Below, one piece after another: positions 21,862 through 34,193 of a DNA stretch of 64,000 nt; the stretch's first letter is position 1; each line of letters starts with the position of its first letter. Where the stretch lies: assembly GCF_043290135.1 (NCBI RefSeq), contig NW_027464792.1:1-64000 (forward strand), given 5' to 3'. The DNA is from Rhipicephalus microplus. Its lineage: Eukaryota > Arthropoda > Arachnida > Ixodida > Ixodidae. The position numbers and the translations under genes are program-made. The notes under the pieces are model-generated. The model did not search any database. It worked only from the letters and a program-made list of their open reading frames with translations, and had not been told where the DNA came from.

Positions 21862-24800
21862 AAGGTATGAACCGCCGTAAAACCGCATTAAACAATGTCA
21901 CTTAGTGAGATGCAGTGTTTTTCACCTTTACAAGTTGGGAACTGTGATATCTAATGTGAAAGCGCTTGAAACCGTCGTAATGTTGTAGAAAGCAATGTAA
22001 AGTAGCGAGTAAAACGTTTTCTAACGATAGAAGTGCGAAGGTTATGTTAGGTTGAGTTATGTTAGTTTAAGCTAGGTAGCGTCGTGAAACTACCAAAAAC
22101 AACGTCATCTAACGAGATAGTGTTGTTTTATTGCGAGTACGAAACTGCGATAGGTGAAATGTTGTGAAAGCACACAAAACGCAATGAACAAGCCAAATAC
22201 TGCGTGTTGTACCGTTACAAGTGCGAAACTGCTATGTTGTGATATTCTCGTTGAAGCGCATGCAAGCATCGTGAAATCTTAAAGAACGATGTCATTTAGC
22301 GAGATACAGCGTTCTGTACTGCAATAAGTTGGTGAAAAACTGTGAGGTTATGCAAATATCCTAATTGTGAACGAAACAGTGTAATAGAGCGTTTTTAATA
22401 CAAGTGCGAATGTTAGGTTAGGTCAAGATATGAACCGTCGTAAAACCGCATTAAACAATGTCACTTAGTGAGATGCAGTGTTTTTCACCATTACAAGTCG
22501 GGAACTGCGATATCTAATGTGAAAGCGCTTGAAAACGTCGTTAGGTTAGGTTAGGTTAGGTTAGGTTTGGTTAGGTTAGGTTAGGTTAGGTCAGCTTAGG
22601 GTATGTTAGGTAAGGTTTGGTTAGGGTAGGTTAGGTTAGGTTGGGTTAGGTAAGGTTAGGTTAGGTTAAGATATGAACCGCGCTAAAACCGCATTAAACA
22701 ATGTCACTTAGTGAGATGCTGTGTTTTTCACCATTACAAGTCGGGAACTGCGATATCTAATGTGAAAGCGCATGAAACCGTCGTAATCTTGTAGAAAACA
22801 TTGTAAAGTAGCGAATAAAACGTTTTCTACCGATAGAAGTGCGAAGGTTCGGTTAGTTTGAGCTAGGTAGCGTCGTGAAACCACCAAAAACGATGTCATC
22901 TAACGAGATAGTGTTGTTTTATTGCGAGTACGAAACTGCGATAGGTGAAATATTGGGAAAGCACACAAAATGGCATGAACTAGCCAGATACTGCGTCTTG
23001 TGCCGTTACAAGTGCGAAACTGCTTTATTGTGATATTCTCGTTAAAGCGCATGCAAGTATCTTGAAACCTTAAAGAACGATGTCATTTAGCGAGATACAG
23101 CGTTCTGTACTGTAATAAGTTGGTGAGAAACTGTGAGGTCAAGCAAATATCGTAATTGTGAACGAAACAGTGTAATTGAGCGTATCTAGATACAAGTGCG
23201 AATGTTAGGTTAGGTTGAGATATCAACCGTCGTAAAACCGCATTAAACAATGTCACTTAGTGAGATGTAGTGTTTTTCAACATTACAAGTCGGGAACTAC
23301 GATATCTAATGTGAAAGCGCATGAAACCGTCGTAATCTTGTAGAAAACATTGTAAAGTTGCGAGTAAAACGTTTTCTAACAATAGAAGTGCGAAGGTTAG
23401 CTTGAGTTATGTTAGTTTAAGCTATGTAGCGTCGTGAGACCACCAAAAAGAACGTCATCTAACGAGATAGTGTTGTTTTATTGCGAGTACGAAACTGCGA
23501 TAGGTAAAATGTTGTGAAAGCACACAAAACGGCATGAACAAGCCAAATACTGCGTGTTGTACCGTTACAAGTGCGAAACTGCTATGTTGTGACATTCTCG
23601 GTAAAGCGCATGCAAGTATCGTGAAACCTTAAAGAACGATGTCATTTAGCGAGATACAGCGTTCTGTACTGTAATAAGTTGGTGAGAAACTGTGAGGTCA
23701 AGCCAATATCGTAATTGTGAACGAAACAGTGTAATAGAGCGTTTTTCAATACAAGTACGAATGTTAGGTTAGGTTGACATATCAACCATCGTAAAACCGC
23801 ATTAAACAATGTCACTTAGTGAGATGTAGTGTTTTTCAACATTACAAGTCGGGAACTACGATATCTAATGTGAAAGCGCATGAAACCGTCGTAATCTTGT
23901 AGAAAACATTGTAAAGTTGCGAGTAAAACGTTTTCTAACGATAGAAGTGCGAAGGTTAGCTTGAGTTATGTTAGTTTAAGCTATGTAGCGTCGTGAGACC
24001 ACCAAAAAGGACGTCATCTAACGAGATAGTGTTGTTTTATTGCATGTATGAAACTGCAATAGGTGAAATGTTGTGAAAGTACACAAAACAGCATGAACAA
24101 GCCAAATACTGCGTGTTCTACCGTTACAAGTGCGAAACTGCTATATTGTGGTATTCTCGTTAAAGCGCATGCAAGCATCGTGAAACCTTAAAGAACAATG
24201 TCATTTAGCGAGATACAGCGTTCTGTACTGCAATAAGTTGGTGAAAAACTGTGAGGTTATGCAAATATCGTAATTGTGAACGAAACAGTGTAATAGAGCG
24301 TTTTTCAATACAAGTACGAATGTTAGGTTAGGTTAAGATATGAACTGTCGTAAAACCGCAATAAACAATGTCACTTAGTGAGATGCAGTGTTTTTCACCA
24401 TTACAAGTCGGGAACTGCGATATCTAATGTGAAAGCGCTTGCAAACGTCGTTAGGTTAGGTTAGGTTAGGTTAGGTTAGGTTAGGTTACGTTAGGTTAGG
24501 TTTGGTTAGGTTAGGTTAGGTTAGGTTAGGTTATGTTAGGCTAGGTTGGGTTAGGTTAGGTTAGGTTACGTTAGGTTAAGGTATGAACCGTCGTAAAACC
24601 GCAATAAACAATGTCACTTAGTGAGATGCAGTGTTTTTCACCTTTACAAGTTGGGAACTGCGATATCTAATGTGAAAGCGCTTGAAACCGTCGTAATGTT
24701 GCAGAAAGCAATGTAAAGTAGCGAGTAAAACGTTTTCTAACGATAGAAGTGCGAAACTTAGGTTATGTTAGTTTAAGCTAGGTAGCGTCGTGAAACCACC

Positions 24801-25806
24801 AAAAACGACGTCATCTAACGAGATAGTGTTGTTTTATTGCGAGTACGAAACTGCGATAGGTAAAATGTTGTGAAAGCACACAAAACGGCATGAACAAGCC
24901 AAATACTGCGTGTTGTACCGTTACAAGTGCGAAACTGCTATGTTTTGACATTCTCGGTAAAGCGCATGCAAGTATCGTGAAACCTTAAAGAACGATGTCA
25001 TTTAGCGAGATACAGCGTTCTGTACTGTAATAAGTTGGTGAGAAACTGTGAGGTCAAGCAAATATCGTAATTGTGAACGAAACAGTGTAATTGAGCGTCT
25101 TTAGATACAAGTGCGAATGTTAGGTTAGGTTGACATATCAACCGTCGTAAAACCGCATTAAACAATGTCACTTAGTGAGATGTAGTGTTTTTCAACATTA
25201 CAAGTCGGGAACTACGATATCTAATGTGAAAGCGCATGAAACCGTCGTAATCTTGTAGAAAACATTGTAAAGTTGCCAGTAAAGCGTTTTCTAACGATAG
25301 AAGTGCGAAGGTTAGGTTAGGTTAGGTTAGTTTAAGCTAGGTAGCGTCGTGAAACTACCAAAAACGACGTTATCTAACGAGATAGTGTTGTTTTATAGCG
25401 AGTATTAAACTGCGATAGGTGAAATGTTGTGAAAGCACACAAAACGGCATGAACAAGCCAAATACTGCGTGTTCTACCGTTACAAGTGCGAAACTGCTAT
25501 ATTGTGATATTCTCGTTAAAGCGCATGCAAGCATCGTGAAACCTTAAAGAAATATGTCATTTAGCGAGATACAACGTTCTGTACTGCAATAAGTTGGTGA
25601 AAAACTGTGAGATTATGCAAATATCGTAATTGTGAACAAAACAGTGTAATAAAGTGTTTTTAGATACAAGTGCGAATGTTAGGTTAGGTTAAGATATGAA
25701 CCGTCGTAAAACCGCATTAAACAATGTCAATTAGTGAGATGCAGTGTTTTTCACCATTAAAAGTCGGGAACTGCGATATCTAATGTGAAAGCGCTTGCAA
25801 CCGTCG

Positions 25807-26330
25807 TTAGGTTAGGTTAGGTTAGGTTTTGTTAGGTTAGGTTAGGTTAGGTTAGATTAGGTTAGGTTTGGTTGAGTTGGGTTAGGTTAGGTTAGGTTAG
25901 GTTAGGTTGGGTTAGGTTAGGTTAGGTTAGGTTACGTTAGGTTAGGTTAGGTTACGTTAGGTTAGGTTAGGTTAGGTTACGTTAGGTTAGGTTAGGTTAG
26001 GTAAGGATAATTTGGTTAGGTTAGGTAAGGTTAGGTTAGGTTGGGTTGGGTGTTGTTGGGTTGGGTGTTGTTGTGTTGGGTTGGGTTGGGTTAGGTTGGG
26101 TTAGGTTAGGTTAGGTTACGTTAGGTTAGGTTAGGTTAGGTTACGTTAGGTTATGTTAGGTTAGGTTAGGTTACGTTAGGTTAGGTTAGGTCAGGTAAGG
26201 TTAGGTTACGTTAGAATAGGTTAGGTTAGGTTAGGTTACGTTAGGTTAGGTTAAGTTAGGTTAGGTTAGGTTTGGTTAGGTTTGGTTAGGTTAGCTTAGG
26301 TTAGGTTAGGTTGGGTTAGGTTGGGTTAAG
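25807..26330 (+). repeat. Truncated TTAGG-variant array, N type (copy 3)
   Basis: Starts with GGTTTTGTTAGG and TTAGATTAGG as in N. It stops after TTAGCTTAGG and two GGGTT units, where it joins a truncated A monomer. It has a private TTTGGTTGAG near 25867. Confidence 0.9.
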
Positions 26331-26592
26331 GTACACAAAACGGCTTGAACAAGCCAGATACTGCGTGTTGTACCGTTACAAGTGCGAAACTGCTATAATG
26401 TGATATTCTCGTTAAAGCGCATGCAAGCATCGTGAAACCTTAAAGAACGATGTCATTTAGCGAGATACAGCGTTCTGTACTGCAATCAGTTGGTGAAAAA
26501 CTGAGGTTATGCAAATATCGTAATTGTGAACGAAACAGTGTAATAGAGCGTTTTTCAATACAAGTACGAATGTTAGGTTAGGTTAAGATATG
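26331..26592 (+). repeat. 5-prime-truncated A monomer at an array/monomer junction
   Basis: The TTAGG array of N runs to GGGTTAAG at 26330 and continues directly as GTACACAAAACGGCTTG, which is position 294 onward of an A monomer. The array end (AAGGTATG) and the A interior (AAAGTACAC) share GTA, so a 3-bp microhomology is visible at the breakpoint. It is the only type of junction in the window that is out of monomer register. Confidence 0.85.
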
Positions 26593-27378
26593 AACCGTCG
26601 TAAAACCGCATTAAACAATGTCACTTAGTGAGATGCAGTGTTTTTCACCATTACAAGTCGGGAACTGCGATATCTAATGTGAAAGCGCTTGCAAACGTCG
26701 TTAGGTTAGGTTAGGTTAGGTTAGGTTAGGTTAGGTTTGGTTAGGTTAGGTTAGGTTAGGTTAGGTTAGGGTATGTTAGGTTAGGTTGGGTTAGGTTAGG
26801 TTAGGTTAGGTTAGGTTGGGTTAGGTTAGGTTAGGTTAGGTTAGGTTACGTTAGGTTAGGTTAGGTTAGGTTACGTTAGGTTAGGTTAGGTTAGGTAAAG
26901 ATAATTTGGTTAGGTTAGGTAAGGTTAGGTTAGGTTAGGTTGGGTTGGGTGTTGTTGGGTTGGGTTGGGTTGGGTTAGGTTGGGTTAGGTTAGGTTAGGT
27001 TACGTTAGGTTAGGTTAGGTTACGTTAGGTTATGTTAGGTTAGGTTTGGTTAGGTTACGTTAGGTTAGGTTAGGTCAGGTAAGGTTAGGTTACGTTAGAA
27101 TAGGTTAGGTTAGGTTAGGTTACGTTAGGTTAGGTTAAGTTAGGTTAGGTTAGGTTTGGTTAGGTTAGGTTAGGTTAGCTTTGGTTAGGTTAGGTTGGGT
27201 TGGGTTGGGTTAGGTTGGGTTAGGTTAGGTTAGGTTAGGTTAGGTTGGGTTAGGTTAGTTTAGGTCAGGTTAGGTTAGGTTAGGTTGGGTTGGGTTGGTT
27301 AGGTTAGGTTAGGTTAGGTTAGGTAAGGTTAGGTTAGGTTAGGTTAGGTTAGGTTAGGTTACGTTAGGTTAAGGTATG
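26593..27378 (+). repeat. Hybrid short monomer B/E2
   Basis: The head and first part of the array (26701 to about 26790, with TTAGGGTATG and GGTTAGGTTGGG) are B-type. The rest is the E2 array (GGTAAAGATAATTTGG, single GGGTGTTGTTGGG, TTAGCTTTGG), and F2 follows. The exchange took place within TTAGG repeats between two different arrays. Confidence 0.85.
26701..27370 (+). repeat. Hybrid B/E2 TTAGG array (copy 4)
   Basis: Begins as a B array and ends as an E2 array. From the GGTAAAGATAATTTGG landmark onward it matches E2 of copies 2 and 3. Confidence 0.88.
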
Positions 27379-30300
27379 AACCGCCGTAAAACCGCATTAA
27401 ACAATGTCACTTAGTGAGATGCAGTGTTTTTCACCTTTACAAGTTGGGAACTGTGATATCTAATGTGAAAGCGCTTGAAACCGTCGTAATGTTGTAGAAA
27501 GCAATGTAAAGTAGCGAGTAAAACGTTTTCTAACGATAGAAGTGCGAAGGTTATGTTAGGTTGAGTTATGTTAGTTTAAGCTAGGTAGCGTCGTGAAACT
27601 ACCAAAAACAACGTCATCTAACGAGATAGTGTTGTTTTATTGCGAGTACGAAACTGCGATAGGTGAAATGTTGTGAAAGCACACAAAACGCAATGAACAA
27701 GCCAAATACTGCGTGTTGTACCGTTACAAGTGCGAAACTGCTATGTTGTGATATTCTCGTTGAAGCGCATGCAAGCATCGTGAAATCTTAAAGAACGATG
27801 TCATTTAGCGAGATACAGCGTTCTGTACTGCAATAAGTTGGTGAAAAACTGTGAGGTTATGCAAATATCCTAATTGTGAACGAAACAGTGTAATAGAGCG
27901 TTTTTAATACAAGTGCGAATGTTAGGTTAGGTCAAGATATGAACCGTCGTAAAACCGCATTAAACAATGTCACTTAGTGAGATGCAGTGTTTTTCACCAT
28001 TACAAGTCGGGAACTGCGATATCTAATGTGAAAGCGCTTGAAAACGTCGTTAGGTTAGGTTAGGTTAGGTTAGGTTTGGTTAGGTTAGGTTAGGTTAGGT
28101 CAGCTTAGGGTATGTTAGGTAAGGTTTGGTTAGGGTAGGTTAGGTTAGGTTGGGTTAGGTAAGGTTAGGTTAGGTTAAGATATGAACCGCGCTAAAACCG
28201 CATTAAACAATGTCACTTAGTGAGATGCTGTGTTTTTCACCATTACAAGTCGGGAACTGCGATATCTAATGTGAAAGCGCATGAAACCGTCGTAATCTTG
28301 TAGAAAACATTGTAAAGTAGCGAATAAAACGTTTTCTACCGATAGAAGTGCGAAGGTTCGGTTAGTTTGAGCTAGGTAGCGTCGTGAAACCACCAAAAAC
28401 GATGTCATCTAACGAGATAGTGTTGTTTTATTGCGAGTACGAAACTGCGATAGGTGAAATATTGGGAAAGCACACAAAATGGCATGAACTAGCCAGATAC
28501 TGCGTCTTGTGCCGTTACAAGTGCGAAACTGCTTTATTGTGATATTCTCGTTAAAGCGCATGCAAGTATCTTGAAACCTTAAAGAACGATGTCATTTAGC
28601 GAGATACAGCGTTCTGTACTGTAATAAGTTGGTGAGAAACTGTGAGGTCAAGCAAATATCGTAATTGTGAACGAAACAGTGTAATTGAGCGTATCTAGAT
28701 ACAAGTGCGAATGTTAGGTTAGGTTGAGATATCAACCGTCGTAAAACCGCATTAAACAATGTCACTTAGTGAGATGTAGTGTTTTTCAACATTACAAGTC
28801 GGGAACTACGATATCTAATGTGAAAGCGCATGAAACCGTCGTAATCTTGTAGAAAACATTGTAAAGTTGCGAGTAAAACGTTTTCTAACAATAGAAGTGC
28901 GAAGGTTAGCTTGAGTTATGTTAGTTTAAGCTATGTAGCGTCGTGAGACCACCAAAAAGAACGTCATCTAACGAGATAGTGTTGTTTTATTGCGAGTACG
29001 AAACTGCGATAGGTAAAATGTTGTGAAAGCACACAAAACGGCATGAACAAGCCAAATACTGCGTGTTGTACCGTTACAAGTGCGAAACTGCTATGTTGTG
29101 ACATTCTCGGTAAAGCGCATGCAAGTATCGTGAAACCTTAAAGAACGATGTCATTTAGCGAGATACAGCGTTCTGTACTGTAATAAGTTGGTGAGAAACT
29201 GTGAGGTCAAGCCAATATCGTAATTGTGAACGAAACAGTGTAATAGAGCGTTTTTCAATACAAGTACGAATGTTAGGTTAGGTTGACATATCAACCATCG
29301 TAAAACCGCATTAAACAATGTCACTTAGTGAGATGTAGTGTTTTTCAACATTACAAGTCGGGAACTACGATATCTAATGTGAAAGCGCATGAAACCGTCG
29401 TAATCTTGTAGAAAACATTGTAAAGTTGCGAGTAAAACGTTTTCTAACGATAGAAGTGCGAAGGTTAGCTTGAGTTATGTTAGTTTAAGCTATGTAGCGT
29501 CGTGAGACCACCAAAAAGGACGTCATCTAACGAGATAGTGTTGTTTTATTGCATGTATGAAACTGCAATAGGTGAAATGTTGTGAAAGTACACAAAACAG
29601 CATGAACAAGCCAAATACTGCGTGTTCTACCGTTACAAGTGCGAAACTGCTATATTGTGATATTCTCGTTAAAGCGCATGCAAGCATCGTGAAACCTTAA
29701 AGAACAATGTCATTTAGCGAGATACAGCGTTCTGTACTGCAATAAGTTGGTGAAAAACTGTGAGGTTATGCAAATATCGTAATTGTGAACGAAACAGTGT
29801 AATAGAGCGTTTTTCAATACAAGTACGAATGTTAGGTTAGGTTAAGATATGAACTGTCGTAAAACCGCAATAAACAATGTCACTTAGTGAGATGCAGTGT
29901 TTTTCACCATTACAAGTCGGGAACTGCGATATCTAATGTGAAAGCGCTTGCAAACGTCGTTAGGTTAGGTTAGGTTAGGTTAGGTTAGGTTAGGTTAGGT
30001 TACGTTAGGTTAGGTTTGGTTAGGTTAGGTTAGGTTAGGTTAGGTTATGTTAGGCTAGGTTGGGTTAGGTTAGGTTAGGTTACGTTAGGTTAAGGTATGA
30101 ACCGTCGTAAAACCGCAATAAACAATGTCACTTAGTGAGATGCAGTGTTTTTCACCTTTACAAGTTGGGAACTGCGATATCTAATGTGAAAGCGCTTGAA
30201 ACCGTCGTAATGTTGCAGAAAGCAATGTAAAGTAGCGAGTAAAACGTTTTCTAACGATAGAAGTGCGAAACTTAGGTTATGTTAGTTTAAGCTAGGTAGC

Positions 30301-31320
30301 GTCGTGAAACCACCAAAAACGACGTCATCTAACGAGATAGTGTTGTTTTATTGCGAGTACGAAACTGCGATAGGTAAAATGTTGTGAAAGCACACAAAAC
30401 GGCATGAACAAGCCAAATACTGCGTGTTGTACCGTTACAAGTGCGAAACTGCTATGTTTTGACATTCTCGGTAAAGCGCATGCAAGTATCGTGAAACCTT
30501 AAAGAACGATGTCATTTAGCGAGATACAGCGTTCTGTACTGTAATAAGTTGGTGAGAAACTGTGAGGTCAAGCAAATATCGTAATTGTGAACGAAACAGT
30601 GTAATTGAGCGTCTTTAGATACAAGTGCGAATGTTAGGTTAGGTTGACATATCAACCGTCGTAAAACCGCATTAAACAATGTCACTTAGTGAGATGTAGT
30701 GTTTTTCAACATTACAAGTCGGGAACTACGATATCTAATGTGAAAGCGCATGAAACCGTCGTAATCTTGTAGAAAACATTGTAAAGTTGCCAGTAAAGCG
30801 TTTTCTAACGATAGAAGTGCGAAGGTTAGGTTAGGTTAGGTTAGTTTAAGCTAGGTAGCGTCGTGAAACTACCAAAAACGACGTTATCTAACGAGATAGT
30901 GTTGTTTTATAGCGAGTATTAAACTGCGATAGGTGAAATGTTGTGAAAGCACACAAAACGGCATGAACAAGCCAAATACTGCGTGTTCTACCGTTACAAG
31001 TGCGAAACTGCTATATTGTGATATTCTCGTTAAAGCGCATGCAAGCATCGTGAAACCTTAAAGAAATATGTCATTTAGCGAGATACAACGTTCTGTACTG
31101 CAATAAGTTGGTGAAAAACTGTGAGATTATGCAAATATCGTAATTGTGAACAAAACAGTGTAATAAAGTGTTTTTAGATACAAGTGCGAATGTTAGGTTA
31201 GGTTAAGATATGAACCGTCGTAAAACCGCATTAAACAATGTCAATTAGTGAGATGCAGTGTTTTTCACCATTAAAAGTCGGGAACTGCGATATCTAATGT
31301 GAAAGCGCTTGCAACCGTCG

Positions 31321-31844
31321 TTAGGTTAGGTTAGGTTAGGTTTTGTTAGGTTAGGTTAGGTTAGGTTAGATTAGGTTAGGTTGGGTTGAGTTGGGTTAGG
31401 TTAGGTTAGGTTAGGTTGGGTTAGGTTAGGTTAGGTTAGGTTACGTTAGGTTAGGTTAGGTTACGTTAGGTTAGGTTAGGTTAGGTTACGTTAGGTTAGG
31501 TTAGGTTAGGTAAGGATAATTTGGTTAGGTTAGGTAAGGTTAGGTTAGGTTAGGTTGGGTTGGGTGTTGTTGGGTTGGGTGTTGTTGTGTTGGGTTGGGT
31601 TGGGTTAGGTTGGGTTAGGTTAGGTTAGGTTACGTTAGGTTAGGTTAGGTTAGGTTACGTTAGGTTATGTTAGGTTAGGTTAGGTTACGTTAGGTTAGGT
31701 TAGGTCAGGTAAGGTTAGGTTACGTTAGAATAGGTTAGGTTAGGTTAGGTTACGTTAGGTTAGGTTAAGTTAGGTTAGGTTAGGTTTGGTTAGGTTTGGT
31801 TAGGTTAGCTTAGGTTAGGTTAGGTTGGGTTAGGTTGGGTTAAG
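31321..31844 (+). repeat. Truncated TTAGG-variant array, N type (copy 4)
   Basis: Same truncation and junction as the array at 25807. It differs by the unchanged GGGTTGAGTTGGG and by small whole-pentamer differences. Confidence 0.9.
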
Positions 31845-32108
31845 GTACACAAAACGGCTTGAACAAGCCAGATACTGCGTGTTGTACCGTTACAAGTGCG
31901 AAACTGCTATAATGTGATATTCTCGTTAAAGCGCATGCAAGCATCGTGAAACCTTAAAGAACGATGTCATTTAGCGAGATACAGCGTTCTGTACTGCAAT
32001 CAGTTGGTGAAAAACTGTGAGGTTATGCAAATATCGTAATTGTGAACGAAACAGTGTAATAGAGCGTTTTTCAATACAAGTACGAATGTTAGGTTAGGTT
32101 AAGATATG
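31845..32108 (+). repeat. Second copy of the truncated A junction
   Basis: Same breakpoint as at 26331 (GGGTTAAG then GTACACAAAACGG). It retains AACTGTGAGG where the earlier copy has lost TG. The junction therefore arose once and was later duplicated. Confidence 0.85.
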
Positions 32109-33577
32109 AACCGTCGTAAAACCGCATTAAACAATGTCACTTAGTGAGATGCAGTGTTTTTCACCATTACAAGTCGGGAACTGCGATATCTAATGTGAAA
32201 GCGCTTGCAAACGTCGTTAGGTTAGGTTAGGTTAGGTTAGGTTAGGTTAGGTTAGGTTTGGTTAGGTTAGGTTAGGTTAGGTTAGGTTAGGGTATGTTAG
32301 GTTAGGTTGGGTTAGGTTAGGTAAGGTTACGTTAGGTTAAGGTATGAACCGTCGTAAAACCGCATTAAACAATGTCACTTAGTGAGATGCAGTGTTTTTC
32401 ACCTTTACAAGTTGGGAACTGCGATATCTAATGTGAAAGCGCTTGAAACCGTCGTAATGTTGTAGAAAGCAATGTAAAGTAGCTAGTAAAACGTTTTCTA
32501 ACGATAGAAGTGCGAAGGTTATGTTAGGTTGAGTTATGTTAGTTTAAGCTACGTAGCGTCGTGAAACCACCAAAAACGACGTCATCTAACGAGATAGTGT
32601 TGTTTTATTGCGAGTATTAAACTGCGATAGGTGAAATGTTGTGAAAGCACACAAAACGGCATGAACAAGCCAAATACTGCGTGTTCTACCGTTACAAGTG
32701 CGAAACTGCTATATTGTGATATTCTCGGTAAAGCGCATGCAAGTATCGTGAAACCTTAAAGAACGATGTCATTTAGCGAGATACAGCGTTCTGTACTGTA
32801 AGAAGTTGGTGAGAAACTGTGAGGTCAAGCAAATATCGTAATTGTGAACGAAACAGTGTAATTGAGCGTCTTTAGATACAAGTGCGAATGTTAGGTTAGG
32901 TTGATATATAAACCGTCGTAAAACCGCATTAAACAATGTCACTTAGTGAGATGTAGTGTTTTTCAACATTACAAGTCGGGAACTACGATATCTAATGTGA
33001 AAGCGCATGAAACCGTCGTAATCTTGTAGAAAACATTGTAAAGTTGCGAGTAAAACGTTTTCTAACGATAGAAGTGCGAAGGTTAGGTTAGGTTAGGTTA
33101 GTTTAAGCTAGGTAGCGTCGTGAAACTACCAAAAACGACGTCATCTAACGAGATAGTGTTGTTTTATAGCGAGTATTAAACTGCGATAGGTGAAATGTTG
33201 TGAAAGCACACAAAACGGCATGAACAAGCCAAATACTGCGTGTTCTACCGTTACAAGTGCGAAACTGCTATATTGTGATATTCTCGTTAAAGCGCATGCA
33301 AGCATCGTGAAACCTTAAAGAACAATGTCATTTAGCGAGATACAGCGTTCTGTACTGCAATAAGTTGGTGAAAAACTGTGAGGTTATGCAAATATCGTAA
33401 TTGTGAACAAAACAGTGTAATAGAGCGTTTTTAGATACAAGTGCGAATGTTAGGTTAGGTTAAGATATGAACCGTCGTAAAACCGCATTAAACAATGTCA
33501 ATTAGTGAGATGCAGTGTTTTTCACCATTAAAAGTGGGGAACTGCGATATCTAATGTGAAAGCGCTTGCAACCGTCG

Positions 33578-34193
33578 TTAGGTTAGGTTAGGTTAGGTTA
33601 GGTTAGGTTTGGTTAGGTTAGGTTAGGTTAGGTTACGTTAGGTTAGGTTAGGTTAGGTTACGTTAGGTTAGGTTAGGTTAGGTAAGGATAATTTGGTTAG
33701 GTTAGGTAAGGTTAGGTTAGGTTAGGTTGGGTTGGGTGTTGTTGGGTTGGGTGTTGTTGGGTTGGGTTGGGTTAGGTTGGGTTAGGTTAGGTTAGGTTAC
33801 TTTAGGTTAGGTTAGGTTAGGTTAGGTTACGTTAGGTTATGTTAGGTTAGGTTAGGTTACGTTAGGTTAGGTTAGGTCAGGTAAGGTTAGGTTACGTTAG
33901 AATAGGTTAGGTTAGGTTAGGTTACGTTAGGTTAGGTTAAGTTAGGTTAGGTTAGGTTTGGTTAGGTTTGGTTAGGTTAGCTTAGGCTAGGTTAGGTTGG
34001 GTTGGGTTGGGTTGGGTTGGGTTAGGTTAGGTTAGGTTAGGTTAGGTTGGGTTAGGTTAGTTTAGGTTAGGTTAGGTTAGGTTAGGTTGGGTTGGGTTGG
34101 GTTAGGTTAGGTTAGGTTAGGTTTGGTTAGGTTAGGTTAGGTTAGGTTATGTTAGGTTAGGTTGGGTTAGGTTAGGTTAGGTTACGTTAGGTT
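33578..34193 (+). repeat. Long TTAGG-variant array, E type (copy 5)
   Basis: Longest E form (monomer 732 bp), with three more pentamers than copies 1 and 3. Five-tract GGGTT run at 33999-34021. Confidence 0.92.

Larger units (their letters stand above)
15932..26330 (+). repeat. Super-repeat copy 3 (A to truncated N)
   Basis: Monomer starts: A 15932, B 16489, C 16727, D 17291, E 17850, F 18567, G 19131, H 19408, A2 19957, C2 20516, E2 21079, F2 21870, G2 22433, H2 22676, I 23225, J 23784, K 24343, L 24586, M 25140, N 25699. Short arrays are 16597-16718, 19239-19399, 22541-22667 and 24451-24577. It follows copy 2 monomer for monomer until the N array breaks at 26330 into the middle of an A monomer, losing O, P and Q. 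Confidence 0.9.
26331..31844 (+). repeat. Super-repeat copy 4 (short form, 5,514 bp)
   Basis: Pieces: 3-prime part of A 26331-26592, B/E2 hybrid 26593-27378, F2 27379, G2 27942, H2 28185, I 28734, J 29293, K 29852, L 30100, M 30654, truncated N 31213-31844. Short arrays are 28050-28176 and 29960-30091. The truncated-N to partial-A junction at 26331 recurs at 31845, exactly 5,514 bp on, so this segment is a tandem duplication. A few private differences (a missing TG in the partial A near 26503, single bases, one TTAGG) separate the two ends, suggesting a recent event. Confidence 0.88.

Noticed and set aside
15932..26330. Copy 3 as an exact assembly duplicate of copy 2
   Set aside because: Although nearly identical, the copies differ at single bases, at pentamer counts (E2 796 versus 791 bp, K 238 versus 243) and by 3 bp in L (551 versus 554), so they are distinct copies.
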